Assembly (NCBI RefSeq): GCF_002094885.1
Contig: NZ_MSIT01000001.1
Location: 245,688-309,687, forward strand
DNA: 64,000 nucleotides
Direction of reading: 5' to 3'
Source of the DNA: Salibaculum halophilum
GTDB lineage: Bacteria; Pseudomonadota; Alphaproteobacteria; Rhodobacterales; Rhodobacteraceae
The notes beneath the pieces are model-generated. The model saw only the letters and a program-made list of their open reading frames with translations. It made no database searches and was not told the DNA's origin. This document shows positions 16,451 to 25,431 of the stretch, in pieces; the stretch's first letter is position 1; each line of letters starts with the position of its first letter. A program made the position numbers and the translations under genes.

Positions 16451-17611
16451 ATGATGCAGTCACTGCCGCGCGCTGACATCGCAGAACTGACCGCGCTTCG
16501 GCACGCGTTGCACCGCCACCCCGACCTGTCGGGCCGCGAAGGCGCGACGGCCGAGCGCATCACGGCACAGCTGCGGGCGCGTGGCGCGGACCGGATCTGG
16601 CAGGGCCTCGGGGGCCATGGGGTCGCCGCCGAATTCCGCGGCCGCGAGGCCGGGCCGACCCTGCTGCTGCGTTGCGAACTCGACGGTCTGCCGATCCGCG
16701 AGACCAGCGACCTGCCCTATCGCTCGGCGATCGAGGGGCGGGGTCACCTGTGCGGCCACGACGGGCACATGGCGACGCTGCTGGGCGTGGCCCGCCTGTT
16801 GGCCCGGCGTCCGGCGCGGGGCCGGGTGATCCTGCTGTTCCAGCCCGCCGAGGAAACCGGCGCCGGGGCCGAAGCAGTGATCGCCGATCCGCGCTGGCCG
16901 GACCTGCGCCCCGATTTCGCCTTCGCTTGGCACAACGTGCCCGGGCGCCCCCTGGGCCAGATCGGGCTGCGCCCCGGGCCGGGCAACTGCGCCTCGCGCG
17001 GGATGCAGGTCCGGCTGCACGGCCGAAGCTCTCATGCCGCCGCGCCCGAGGACGGCCTTTCGCCGGGGGCGGCCATGGCCGGGCTGATGGTGGCGCTGCC
17101 GGGCCTGTCGCAGTCCGCCATCGGCGAGGCCGATTACGCGCTGGCCACGCTGACCCATGCCCGTCTGGGCGCGCCGACCTTTGGCATCGCCCCCGCCGAC
17201 GGCGACCTGCGCGTGACCCTGCGCACCATGACCAATGGCCGCATGGACACCCTGATCGCCCAGGCGCAGGCCCGGCTGGAGGCGGCCAGGGGCGATCTGG
17301 CGGTCGAGGTGCACTGGCACGACGTCTTCCGCGCGGTTGTCAACGACGCCGCGGCCACCGCCCTGGCCCGTGACGCGGCCCTTGCCGGGGGGCATGATGT
17401 TGCCGAGCTTGACCGGCCCCTGCGCTGGTCCGAGGATTTCGGGCGCATCGGCGAGGACGGGGCGCAGGCGGCCCTGCTGTATGTCGGTGCGGGGGAGGAT
17501 CACCCGCAGCTGCACGCGCCGGACTACGACTTTCCCGATGCCCTGATCCCGATCGTGGCGGACCTACTGATCGGGATCGTGGATCGGCTGCTTGGCCGCG
17601 CACCGGCCTGA
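16451..17611 (+). CDS. M20D-family amidohydrolase (N-acyl-amino-acid hydrolase type)
   Basis: 386 aa metallopeptidase-like hydrolase. Family signatures are LRHALHRHPDLSGREGATAE, LLLRCELDGLPI, GHLCGHDGHMATLLG (metal-binding C, H and D residues), LFQPAEETGAGAEAV and HGRSSHAAAPEDG in the dimerisation domain. Relatives (AmhX, HipO, IAA-amino-acid hydrolase) cleave N-acyl amino acids such as hippurate or indole-acetyl conjugates. Two tandem ATGs follow GAGGAA; the first is used. Convergent with bchJ, 29 bp away, so it marks the left border of the photosynthesis cluster. Confidence 0.93.
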   Translation: MMQSLPRADIAELTALRHALHRHPDLSGREGATAERITAQLRARGADRIWQGLGGHGVAAEFRGREAGPTLLLRCELDGLPIRETSDLPYRSAIEGRGHLCGHDGHMATLLGVARLLARRPARGRVILLFQPAEETGAGAEAVIADPRWPDLRPDFAFAWHNVPGRPLGQIGLRPGPGNCASRGMQVRLHGRSSHAAAPEDGLSPGAAMAGLMVALPGLSQSAIGEADYALATLTHARLGAPTFGIAPADGDLRVTLRTMTNGRMDTLIAQAQARLEAARGDLAVEVHWHDVFRAVVNDAAATALARDAALAGGHDVAELDRPLRWSEDFGRIGEDGAQAALLYVGAGEDHPQLHAPDYDFPDALIPIVADLLIGIVDRLLGRAPA

Positions 17612-17640
17612 CCGGGCAGGGCCGGCGCGCGCACCCGCCG

Positions 17641-18234
17641 TCACCGGGCCGGGCCGGGCGCGCCGCGCAAGACGAAGCGGCACGCCGGATCACCGACCGC
17701 GCAACAGGCGGTGTGCGCCACCGTCATCCCCGGATCGACAAGCCGCTGGAACAGCCGCGCCAGCACCGCGCGATGCCAGGGGCAGCCCGGCAGCGCCAAC
17801 GGATTGTCCCGGATGACGAGCTCGAGGTCGGGCCGCCGGAGGCAGGTCACCTCGGCCGCGCCGGCAAAGGTCCAGGCGTGCCGGCCGATCGCCGAGAGAA
17901 GGACCGGCCCGGCCAGTCGCCCCGGCATCCACCGCACCAGCCCCCGGGCCGGCCCCGGGATGCGATGGGCGAGGATGTAGTCGCCGGTTCTGCGGCCGGC
18001 GTCGCGGGCGACCTCCTCGGCCAGAGGCTCGGGCAGGCTCTCGGCGACGGCGCGGTGCAGGCGCAGCGCGTCCTGCGCGGGGATCATCGCCTCGGGCGGA
18101 TCGTCGGGAAGCCCCGGCATCCCGGCGGCCTGGCAGACGCGGGTCAGCGCCTGCGGCCCGGCCAGCGCCTGCAGCGCCTCGAGCGTCTGCAGGATCGCGT
18201 TGGGGCCGACGTGATGGGCCGCGCGGGGCGGCAT
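17641..18234 (-). CDS. bchJ: bacteriochlorophyll biosynthesis protein BchJ (V4R domain)
   Basis: 197 aa. The start RAAHHVGPNAILQTLEAL and the C-terminal V4R domain (HTACCAVGDPACRFVLRG, residues ~170-195, with conserved cysteines) are BchJ. It was first named 4-vinyl reductase, but the 8-vinyl group is reduced by other enzymes (BciA, BciB or chlorophyllide reductase). BchJ is now thought to assist porphyrin delivery or cyclase activity. The gene starts 2 bp after bchE ends and is surely in the same transcript. It is the last gene of the cluster on this side. Confidence 0.95.
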   Translation of the reverse strand: MPPRAAHHVGPNAILQTLEALQALAGPQALTRVCQAAGMPGLPDDPPEAMIPAQDALRLHRAVAESLPEPLAEEVARDAGRRTGDYILAHRIPGPARGLVRWMPGRLAGPVLLSAIGRHAWTFAGAAEVTCLRRPDLELVIRDNPLALPGCPWHRAVLARLFQRLVDPGMTVAHTACCAVGDPACRFVLRGAPGPAR

Positions 18235-18236
18235 CG

Positions 18237-19886
18237 CTATTGCGCCGGGGTGGTTTGGTTCAGCCGCGGCACGCCCGCGTCCGCCGCGCCCTGCCCGGCG
18301 ACGCGGGCCTTCTCGGCCTTGATCTGGTCGCGCACGCTGGCCTTGCGCTCGGCCGCGCGGCGCTTGCGGTCGGCCATGGCATCCCAGTCGGCCATCTGCG
18401 CCTCGGCGATCTGGCGGGTCTCGTCGAACTGGAAATCGACCTTTTCCTTGGACTGCGGCCCCCAGTAGCCGACCTTGCCCAGATCATAGAAGGTCCGCGC
18501 GAAGCCGGCCTTGGCGAAGGCCCGCAGGCAGCCCAGCAGGTACTTGCGGCGGAACCCGCGCCCGCGCCACGGGTAATGGAACAGCGCCTTGATCATGTAG
18601 AAGCGGCGGTAATTGGCCATCACGCGGTCCAGCAGGGTGGCACGGTCCATCGCCTCGGGCTTCATGATGGGGGTAACGAAATTGTATTTCTCGAAGTCGA
18701 AGACCTCGACCTGGTCGCGCAGCTCCTGGAACAGCGGGGTGAACGGCCAGGGCGTGTACATCGTCCAGTTGGCCAGATCCGGGTTCCAGTCGCGGGCGAA
18801 GCGGTAGGTCTCTTCCAGCGTTTCCTCGGTCTCGTTGTCCAGACCGACGATGAACTGCGCCTCGGTGAAGATGTCGGCCTCGCGCAGCAGGCGGATGGCC
18901 TCCTTGTTCTCTTCGACCTTCGTTTCCTTGTTGAACAGATCGAGCTTCATCTGCGCGGCCGCCTCGGTGCCCAGAGAGATGTGCACCAGACCCGCCTGCC
19001 GCCAGAGACCCAGCATATCCTTGTCGCGCTGAATGTCCGTCACGCGGGTGTTGATGCCCCATTTCACCCGATCGGGCAGGCCACGGCGGATCAGCTCTTC
19101 GCAGAACTCGGTGAATTTCTTCTTGTTTATGGTCGGTTCCTCGTCGGCGAGGATGAAGAAGCCGACGCTGTGATTGTTCACCAGGTCCTCGATCTCGTCC
19201 ACGACCTTCTGCGGGTCGCGCACGCGGTAGTCGCGCCAGAACTTCCACTGGCTGCAGAAGGAACAGGTGAAGGGGCAGCCGCGCGCCAGACTCGGGATCG
19301 CCAGCCGGGTGTTCAGCGGGATGTAGATGTATTTTTCCCAGTCGAGGATCGACCAGTCCGGGGTGATGGCGTCCAGGTCCTTGACCGTGGGCGCGGCCGG
19401 GGTGGCGATGATCTCGGAGCCTTGCGTATAGGCGATGCCCTTGATCGCCTTGCGCGCGGTCTGCCAGCGCCCGTCCTCGACCGCGCGCACGAAATCGAGG
19501 AACACCTCCTCGCCCTCGCCGCGCACGATGGCGTCGATATGCGGGGCCTCGGACAGGACCTGCTTGTACATGAAGGTCGCATGCACCCCGCCCAGCACCG
19601 TCACCGCCCCTGGGGCGGCGGCGCGGGCAATCTCCAGCGCGCGTTCGGCCTTGTAGATCGAGGGCGTGATCGAGGTGGCCCCGACGATATCCGGTTCCAG
19701 CGCGGCGATGCGCGCATGCAGCTCGGCCTCGCCGATGTCATGGGTCATCGCGTCGATGAAGTGGATGTCGGTGTAACCGGCGGCCTTGAGAGGGCCGGCC
19801 AGGTAGGCCACCCAGGCCGGCGGCCAGTTGCCGGCGATCTCCGCCCCGCCGGAGTGATAGTTGGGGTGAATCAGAACCAGTCGCAT
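18237..19886 (-). CDS. bchE: O2-independent Mg-protoporphyrin IX monomethyl ester cyclase BchE
   Basis: 549 aa radical-SAM enzyme with a cobalamin-binding N-terminal domain. It forms the fifth (isocyclic) ring of bacteriochlorophyll using water as oxygen source. The radical-SAM cysteines are C204, C208 and C211 in [13 protein letters not shown]. The N-terminal domain contains [13 protein letters not shown] and [11 protein letters not shown]. The ATG follows GGAGG. The promoter region carries overlapping PpsR and FNR-like sites, fitting expression under low oxygen. AcsF, the O2-dependent enzyme for the same step, is encoded at 39.2 kb, so the cell can close the ring with or without oxygen. Confidence 0.98.
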   Translation of the reverse strand: MRLVLIHPNYHSGGAEIAGNWPPAWVAYLAGPLKAAGYTDIHFIDAMTHDIGEAELHARIAALEPDIVGATSITPSIYKAERALEIARAAAPGAVTVLGGVHATFMYKQVLSEAPHIDAIVRGEGEEVFLDFVRAVEDGRWQTARKAIKGIAYTQGSEIIATPAAPTVKDLDAITPDWSILDWEKYIYIPLNTRLAIPSLARGCPFTCSFCSQWKFWRDYRVRDPQKVVDEIEDLVNNHSVGFFILADEEPTINKKKFTEFCEELIRRGLPDRVKWGINTRVTDIQRDKDMLGLWRQAGLVHISLGTEAAAQMKLDLFNKETKVEENKEAIRLLREADIFTEAQFIVGLDNETEETLEETYRFARDWNPDLANWTMYTPWPFTPLFQELRDQVEVFDFEKYNFVTPIMKPEAMDRATLLDRVMANYRRFYMIKALFHYPWRGRGFRRKYLLGCLRAFAKAGFARTFYDLGKVGYWGPQSKEKVDFQFDETRQIAEAQMADWDAMADRKRRAAERKASVRDQIKAEKARVAGQGAADAGVPRLNQTTPAQ

Positions 19887-19924
19887 GTCGCCTCCCTTGT
19901 CTGCGACAAGGATGACAGCGATGA

Positions 19925-19942
19925 TGTCAACTTAAATTGACA
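19925..19942. promoter_or_regulatory. PpsR/CrtJ site upstream of bchE
   Basis: TGTCAACTTAAATTGACA, a perfect match to TGT-N12-ACA with inner TGTCA/TGACA symmetry. It lies 39 bp upstream of the bchE ATG and overlaps an FNR-like site. Confidence 0.85.
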
Positions 19943-19950
19943 TGAATCAA
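19937..19950. promoter_or_regulatory. FNR (FnrL)-like site upstream of bchE
   Basis: TTGACATGAATCAA fits TTGA(T/C)-N4-ATCAA. It shares 6 bp with the PpsR site. In Rhodobacter, bchE is an FnrL target, which supports the reading. Confidence 0.75.
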
Positions 19951-19972
19951 AAGGGCGCTTTCAGCCGCCGGG

Positions 19973-20506
19973 TCAGGCGAAAATCTGACCCGCGTGCCGG
20001 TCCAGGTAGATGCGCAGCCAGGGGGTATAGGCCTCGGGGCGGCGGCGCACCTCACCCGCCAGCTGGTGCAGGGGCATCCAGTCCACGGCCATGACCTCGT
20101 CCGGGTCGGGGGTGACGACGGGCCGCGCGGCCGTGCGCGCGAGGAACAGTTCCACCACCTCATGCTCGACCAGCCCGTCGCCGACATCGGCGCGGTATTC
20201 GACCCGGCCCTGGTGGGCCAGCGACAGCCCGCTGAGGCCCAGCTCCTCGGCCAGCCGGCGGGCGGCGCAGTCGCGCGGCGCCTCGCCCCAGTGCGGATGC
20301 GTGCAGCAGGCATTCGCCCAGAGCCCCGGCGTGTGATACTTGCCCAGCGCCCGGCGCTGCAGCAGCAGATCCTCGCCGCATTGCACGAAGACCGACACCG
20401 CCTTGTGCCGCAGCCCCTCGCGGTGGACCTGCAGCTTGTCCACGGCGACCAGATCGTCGCCCCGCCAGGCGGGGATCGTCGCGGCCTCGGGCGGCGGCGG
20501 TGTCAC
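19973..20506 (-). CDS. idi: isopentenyl-diphosphate delta-isomerase
   Basis: 177 aa type I (Nudix) isomerase. It interconverts IPP and DMAPP to feed geranylgeranyl-PP synthesis for carotenoids and the bacteriochlorophyll tail. Characteristic pieces are KAVSVFVQCGEDLLLQRRA, GLWANACCTHPHWGE (catalytic Cys), CAARRLAEELGL (Nudix E residues) and EHEVVELFLAR. It starts with GTG at 20506, overlapping the bchP stop by 4 bp. It corresponds to orf176 of the Rhodobacter capsulatus cluster. Last gene of the bchG operon. Confidence 0.96.
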   Translation of the reverse strand: MTPPPPEAATIPAWRGDDLVAVDKLQVHREGLRHKAVSVFVQCGEDLLLQRRALGKYHTPGLWANACCTHPHWGEAPRDCAARRLAEELGLSGLSLAHQGRVEYRADVGDGLVEHEVVELFLARTAARPVVTPDPDEVMAVDWMPLHQLAGEVRRRPEAYTPWLRIYLDRHAGQIFA

Positions 20507-21687
20507 GTGAACTCCGGCCGGACCAGCCGCGTCAGATGTGCGAGGTTTTTCAGCCCGATCCGAACGTGGGCCATCGGCCGGGCGCGCACCAGCGCCTTGT
20601 TCATGTAGGCCTCGAAGGTCAGGCGCTGCACATCCACGTCATGGCACAGCGACACGAAGCGTTCGCGCCGCTCATCAGAGCGGTAATAGGCCTTCTGCAT
20701 GCTGGCCAGAACGCGAAAGACGGTCTTGTGTTCGCGCATGAAGAGCTGCCGGGCCAGCCGTAGGTCGCGCGCGCGGCCCGTCTGCAGGCAGGCGGCGGCG
20801 GCGCTGGCGGCGACGCGCCCGCCGACCATGGCGTAATAGATCCCTTCGCCCGAACTGGGGGCGACGACCCCGGCGGCATCGCCGGCCAGCACCACGTCGC
20901 GGCCGTTGTCCCAGCGATCGAGGGGCTGCAACGGGATCGGCGCGCCCTCGCGCCGGATGGTGGGGCAGTCGGCCAGCCCGCTGGCCGCGCGCAGATCGGC
21001 GGTGGCCTGCTTGAGGTTCACCTCCTGCACCAGCGAGCCCATGCCGACGCTGGCCTTGCCGCCGTGCGGAAAGACCCAGCCGTAGAAATCGGGCGAGATG
21101 CGGCCGTCGTAGACCACGTCGCAGCGGTCGGGGTGATAGTCGCCCACCGCGCCGGGGGCCTCGATGATTTCGTGATAGGCGATGACGTAAGGGATGCGGT
21201 CGCCGCCCTCGACCTCGGCCCGGGCCACGTTCGACCGCGCCCCGTCCGCGCCGATGACCAGCCGCGCCGAAAGGCTGCGGGACTCGCCGCTGTCGCGATC
21301 GCGGTAGTGGACGCGCGGGTGGCCGCCGTCGCGGTCGATGGACTGGTAGGTGCCGGTCAGGCGCGTCGCCCCGGCCTCGGCGGCGCGGGTGCGCAGGAAC
21401 TCGTCGAAATCCTCGCGGTCGACCATGCCGACAAAACCGTTCTCGATCGGGATATCCACCCGGCGCCCGCTGGGGGCGATCATCCGCGCGGTGGTGATCC
21501 GCGCGACAAGCAATTCCTCGGGGATGTCGAAATCCGCGATCAACCGGGGCGGGATGGCCCCGCCGCAGGGCTTGATCCGCCCGGCCTTGTCCAGCACGGC
21601 AACCCTGTGCCCAGAGCGGGCCAGGTCCTCGGCGGCGGTGGCTCCGCTGGGACCGCCTCCCACCACGATGACATCGACGTCAGGCAT
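20503..21687 (-). CDS. bchP: geranylgeranyl reductase BchP
   Basis: 394 aa flavoprotein that reduces the geranylgeranyl tail of bacteriochlorophyll to phytyl. The FAD-binding start VIVVGGGPSGATAAEDLARSG, the PCGGAIPPRLI motif, and the second FAD motif NGRDVVLAGDAAGVVAPSSGEGIYYAMVGG are diagnostic of ChlP/BchP. It lies between the PucC-family gene and idi with 3-bp spacing and 4-bp overlap, as in other Rhodobacterales. Expected to be associated with the inner membrane. Confidence 0.97.
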   Translation of the reverse strand: MPDVDVIVVGGGPSGATAAEDLARSGHRVAVLDKAGRIKPCGGAIPPRLIADFDIPEELLVARITTARMIAPSGRRVDIPIENGFVGMVDREDFDEFLRTRAAEAGATRLTGTYQSIDRDGGHPRVHYRDRDSGESRSLSARLVIGADGARSNVARAEVEGGDRIPYVIAYHEIIEAPGAVGDYHPDRCDVVYDGRISPDFYGWVFPHGGKASVGMGSLVQEVNLKQATADLRAASGLADCPTIRREGAPIPLQPLDRWDNGRDVVLAGDAAGVVAPSSGEGIYYAMVGGRVAASAAAACLQTGRARDLRLARQLFMREHKTVFRVLASMQKAYYRSDERRERFVSLCHDVDVQRLTFEAYMNKALVRARPMAHVRIGLKNLAHLTRLVRPEFT

Positions 21688-21690
21688 GTC

Positions 21691-22983
21691 TCATTCCCCC
21701 GGAACGGCCAGGGGCGCGTGGCGGCCCTGGGTATGTGCGATCACCCGCTGGCCCATCAGGGCCGCGAGCACGAAAAGCGCCGCCTCGAACAGGAAGACCG
21801 TGCCGAAGGCCCGGGCATCCTGCACCAGCGCCAGGCGCATGACATCCACGGCCCCGGCGCCCAGCAACCCGCCAAAGCCCGCGGCAATGGCCTGCGCCGC
21901 GCCCCAGAGGCCCATGCGCGTGCCCTCGCGCGCGCCACGCCCCTGCCCGGCCAGCGCCATCATCGACCCGATGGCCGCGACGGCGAACATGCCGTTAAAA
22001 TAGCCCAGCGTGACGACGGCCCCGGTCAGCGCGCCGGACAGCGCCAGCGGCCCCAGCGCCGAGATCGCCGCCAGGCTGGTGGCCGAGCCGAGGCAGCCGG
22101 CCACGACCCAGTGCCGCAACGACCCGATGCGGAACCCCGTCGCGGCAATGCCCACGGTCAGCATGCCCAGAAACACTCCGCCGTTCTGCGCCCCGCTGAG
22201 CGATGTCGACTGCCCCGGCGTCATGCCGAAGACCAGCCCGGCGTAGGGTTCGAGGATCAGTTCCTGCATGAAATAGGCGGTCATCGACAGGAAAACGAAG
22301 ATGGTGAAATTGCGCGCCTTCGGCTCACCCCAGACCTCGCGCAGCCCGGCGACGAAGCCCTGCGGCTCGGGTTCCGGTTCGGCGGGGGCGACGCGGGCCT
22401 CGATGCCCCAGACGGTCAGCGTGGTCAGAATCAGCGCGCCCAGGGTCACGATGCCGACGATGCGCAACAGCAGTTGCGGCGTGTAAGGGTCGAGAAAGGC
22501 GCCGACGGTGCCGGCGGTCACCGCGATCCCGGCGATCATCATCAGCCAGGTGATGGTGGCGGCCGCGGCGCGGCGGCGGGCGGCCGTCGCGGTGGCCAGC
22601 AGCGCCAGCAGCGAGGTGCCCGAGGCCCCCACGCCGACACCGATCAGCGCGTAGGCCGCCACCGACAGGGCCATCCCGGCGGCAAAGCTGGACTCCAGAA
22701 GGACGACGCCGTGCGCCGCGCCATAGGCGCCCAGCGCCAGCGCGCCCATGCCGCCGATGATCCAGCGCGTGCGGTGCCCGCCGGTGTCCGACAGAAAGCC
22801 CCAGTTGGGCCGGGTGATCTGGATGCCGTAGTGCAGCGCCACCAGGAAGCCCGGCAGCACCGCGGGCAGCGCCAGTTCCACCACCATCAGGCGGTTGAGC
22901 GTCGAGGTGGTCAGCACTACCACCGCGCCCAGCGCCATCTGCACCAGGCCGAGGCGGACGATCGAAAGCCAGCTCAGCGTCAT
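21691..22983 (-). CDS. PucC/BCH2-family MFS protein (orf428-like)
   Basis: 430 aa, about 12 transmembrane helices, MFS fold. The start LVQMALGAVVVLTTSTLNRL (then M-V-V-E-L-A-L-P), GLLSDT-like loop FLSDTGGHRTRWIIGG and SLSGAQNGGVFLGML are typical of the PucC/LhaA/BCH2 family. The ortholog of R. capsulatus orf428 always lies between bchG and bchP. Its role is thought to be pigment or pigment-protein handling in the membrane, but this is not settled. The start at 22983 overlaps the bchG stop by 4 bp; the longer frame upstream lies inside bchG. Confidence 0.93.
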   Translation of the reverse strand: MTLSWLSIVRLGLVQMALGAVVVLTTSTLNRLMVVELALPAVLPGFLVALHYGIQITRPNWGFLSDTGGHRTRWIIGGMGALALGAYGAAHGVVLLESSFAAGMALSVAAYALIGVGVGASGTSLLALLATATAARRRAAAATITWLMMIAGIAVTAGTVGAFLDPYTPQLLLRIVGIVTLGALILTTLTVWGIEARVAPAEPEPEPQGFVAGLREVWGEPKARNFTIFVFLSMTAYFMQELILEPYAGLVFGMTPGQSTSLSGAQNGGVFLGMLTVGIAATGFRIGSLRHWVVAGCLGSATSLAAISALGPLALSGALTGAVVTLGYFNGMFAVAAIGSMMALAGQGRGAREGTRMGLWGAAQAIAAGFGGLLGAGAVDVMRLALVQDARAFGTVFLFEAALFVLAALMGQRVIAHTQGRHAPLAVPGE

Positions 22984-23891
22984 GATATCCCTTCCATGTT
23001 GCGCAGGGCGACGGCGGCGACCATCATGCCGCTGACATAAAGGCTCACGCCCGTCGCGTTGTACCAGGGCGCACGGCCCTTCGGATCGGTCAGCAGGACG
23101 CGCATTGCCCAGAATTGCGCGGCCAGCAGCGCGGCAATGACCAGCGCGTGCCAGGGCCGGTCCCATATCAGCAGCAGCGCGATCACCGCCACCTGCGGCA
23201 GCGTCATGACCCAGCAGGCCACCCGCGCCGCGCGTTCCGGGCCCAGCGTGACCGGCAGAGAGTTAACGCCGGTCTGGCGGTCGCCCTCCAGCGCCTTGAA
23301 ATCATTGAGCGTCATGATGCCATGCGCGCCGAGCGCATAAAGCAGCGCCACGATCACGGTTGTCAGCGGCGGCGCCCCGGCCGCCAGAACGGCCGCCCCT
23401 GTGAACCAAGGCAGGCCTTCGTAGCACAGCCCGACGAGGCCCGGCCCCCAGAGGCCGGACCGCTTGAGCCGGAGCGGCTCGGCCGAGTAGGCCCAGGCGG
23501 CGGCAACGCCGAAAACGGTCGCGCCGAAGCCCCAGGGCCCCAGCACCGTGCCGAGGCCCAGCGCCAGCGCACTGATGAAAAGCGCGATCCACAGCCCCCA
23601 GCGCCCCGGGATCTGGCCCGAGGGGATCGGACGGTCGGGTTCGTTGATGGCATCGACGTGGCGGTCGCACCAGTCGTTGGCGGCCTGGCTCATGCCGCAG
23701 ACCACGGGGCCGGCCAGAACCATGCCCACCAGCACCGCGACCGGCGCCGTTGCGGGCGCCACGCCCGAGGCGACGACACCGCAGAGATAGGCCCAGATCG
23801 GCGGGAACCAGGTGACCGGCTTGAGCAGGGTCAGCACCGCGCACGGGCGCGGCCACCGCCGGGAGGGTTGTAAGGTATCGCTGACACTCAT
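22980..23891 (-). CDS. bchG: bacteriochlorophyll synthase BchG
   Basis: 303 aa UbiA-family polyprenyltransferase with about eight membrane helices. It esterifies bacteriochlorophyllide a with geranylgeranyl-PP. The first prenyl-PP/Mg motif NDWCDRHVDAINEPDRPIPS and the second, HGIMTLNDFKALEGDRQTG, are present. The N-terminus MSVSDTLQPSRRW... aligns in length with Rhodobacter BchG, so the ATG at 23891 looks right. However, a PpsR site begins one base upstream of it and no Shine-Dalgarno is visible. First gene of bchG-MFS-bchP-idi, 79 bp after ppsR on the same strand, so read-through from ppaA-ppsR is possible. Confidence 0.97.
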   Translation of the reverse strand: MSVSDTLQPSRRWPRPCAVLTLLKPVTWFPPIWAYLCGVVASGVAPATAPVAVLVGMVLAGPVVCGMSQAANDWCDRHVDAINEPDRPIPSGQIPGRWGLWIALFISALALGLGTVLGPWGFGATVFGVAAAWAYSAEPLRLKRSGLWGPGLVGLCYEGLPWFTGAAVLAAGAPPLTTVIVALLYALGAHGIMTLNDFKALEGDRQTGVNSLPVTLGPERAARVACWVMTLPQVAVIALLLIWDRPWHALVIAALLAAQFWAMRVLLTDPKGRAPWYNATGVSLYVSGMMVAAVALRNMEGIS

Positions 23892-23892
23892 G

Positions 23893-23910
23893 TGTCAACT
23901 AAACTATACA
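23893..23910. promoter_or_regulatory. PpsR/CrtJ site abutting the bchG start codon
   Basis: TGTCAACTAAACTATACA fits TGT-N12-ACA. On the minus strand it ends one base before the bchG ATG. This leaves no room for a normal leader and Shine-Dalgarno sequence if the promoter overlaps the site. Confidence 0.8.
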
Positions 23911-23970
23911 TCGGCGAGTCGTTAAAGAGGTTTCTTGTCGCGGACCCGTTCCGCGGGGGCAACGGCGGCG

Positions 23971-25398
23971 CTAGCCATCCTCCGAGGGCGTGATCAGGCC
24001 ATACTTGCGAAGCTTCACGTAAAGGCTCTGGCGTGACAGGCCCAGCATCTCGGCCGCGGCCACGCGGTTGTTGTCGGTCAACCGCACGGCCGTCTCGATG
24101 CACAGCTTCTCGACCACCTCTGACGTGGCCGAGACCAGTTCCTTGAGCGAGCGGGTGCCGACCAGGTCCATGACGTTCTGCATGGCCTCGTCGCTGACCA
24201 TGACATGCGCCCGCTCCGACTCGGGCGCCTGGCTGGCCGAGACATCGCGGATGATCAGGCCGAACCCCGGCTCGCCCCCCTGCTGGCGCAGCCGCGCGAT
24301 CGAGATGTCGACGTCGGTGCGCGTGCCGATCGTGCTCTTGACCTGCGCGGCGTAGTGCCCCATCCGGCCCTTCTGCGCGGCGCTGTCCAGCATGAGCTTG
24401 AGATCGACCGAGCCGCGCATCAGGAACTCGGCCATCGACTGGTCCTGCACGTCGCGGATCTGCATCGCATCGGCCATGGTCAGAAAGGCGTCGTTGGCCT
24501 CGCGGATGATGCCCTTGGCGTCGGTCAGCACGACGGCGTCGGCCGTCGCCCCGTAGAGCGAGAGCAGCAGATTCGAAAACTCCGGCCCGGCCGAAGCGCC
24601 GTCGTCGACGACGTCGAGCCGGCACAGCAGCACAAGGTCGCCCGCCACGCGGAAAAACCGCGGGCGCAGGTTGAGGATCCGCCCGTTGCGGCGCGACACC
24701 GCCTCGACCCCGCACTCGATATCCGAGGTCGCGGCCGCGCGCATGGCCTCCATGAATTCGTTGCGGCGGCGGCCGTCGAAAGCCTGCGGCAGGATATTGC
24801 CTGACAGCGTCTCGACGGTGCTGCCCAGAAGCGAGGCCGCCGCCGAGTTGATTTCCTCGATTCGCGCCTTTTCCGGGTCCAGCAGGATCAGGGGCGTCTC
24901 GGATTCCTCGAAGACGATGCGAAACAGGGTCTGCCCGGCGCGCAGTTTCTGCTGGTCGGCCTCGCGGGCCAGCTGTTCGCGCAACAGGCGTTGCTGAACC
25001 TCGGCCAAGGGCTGCATGTCGCGCCCGAACAGCAGGATGTTGCCGTTGCCTACGCGATGCAGGGTGTAGCGCACCGGGAATTCCCAGGTCGCGTTGTCCT
25101 TGTGGTTCAACTCCATCGGGCGCGGCGCCAGGTCCGGGTCGGAGAGGACGGCCTGGAACCTCTGTGCGAATTTCTCGGCGCTGTCGCTGGTCAGGAAACT
25201 GTCGAACCGGCGCCCGACCCAATGATCGAGACTGCCCAGCGAGGCGCTGTCCGAATTGACCGAGATTCCCTGGATTTCACCACTTTGGTCCAGCATGACA
25301 GCCAGGTCGGCGGCCTGTTCGACAAGACCATCCGTGGTCGAGACCTCGGGCAACAGACCGGCGGTCATCGTTTCGCGTGCTCGGTCCTGCCTGCTCAC
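23971..25398 (-). CDS. ppsR: photosynthesis repressor PpsR (CrtJ)
   Basis: 475 aa redox-responsive repressor of bch, crt and puc genes that binds TGT-N12-ACA. PAS-type domains span residues ~25-370 and a Fis-like helix-turn-helix ends the protein (NNRVAAAEMLGLSRQSLYVK). The two cysteines corresponding to the conserved redox pair are C259 (LVLLCRLD) and C433 (VEKLCIETA). The GTG at 25398 has GGAG 8 nt upstream. An in-frame ATG at 25368 would give 465 aa, almost the length of the R. sphaeroides protein, and is a real alternative. Cotranscribed with ppaA. Its operators are found at eight places in this window. Confidence 0.97.
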   Translation of the reverse strand: MSRQDRARETMTAGLLPEVSTTDGLVEQAADLAVMLDQSGEIQGISVNSDSASLGSLDHWVGRRFDSFLTSDSAEKFAQRFQAVLSDPDLAPRPMELNHKDNATWEFPVRYTLHRVGNGNILLFGRDMQPLAEVQQRLLREQLAREADQQKLRAGQTLFRIVFEESETPLILLDPEKARIEEINSAAASLLGSTVETLSGNILPQAFDGRRRNEFMEAMRAAATSDIECGVEAVSRRNGRILNLRPRFFRVAGDLVLLCRLDVVDDGASAGPEFSNLLLSLYGATADAVVLTDAKGIIREANDAFLTMADAMQIRDVQDQSMAEFLMRGSVDLKLMLDSAAQKGRMGHYAAQVKSTIGTRTDVDISIARLRQQGGEPGFGLIIRDVSASQAPESERAHVMVSDEAMQNVMDLVGTRSLKELVSATSEVVEKLCIETAVRLTDNNRVAAAEMLGLSRQSLYVKLRKYGLITPSEDG

Positions 25399-25431
25399 TC
25401 GGTCTCTCCGCCATGTCGGACAAGTCGGTCG

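Noticed and set aside
18240..19940. Long plus-strand frame opposite bchE
   Set aside because: Shadow of a high-GC gene; bchE radical-SAM motifs decide the strand.
21064..23040. 658-codon plus-strand frame opposite bchP and the MFS gene
   Set aside because: Low-complexity R/G/H/Q-rich translation, no domain; the minus-strand genes are clear.
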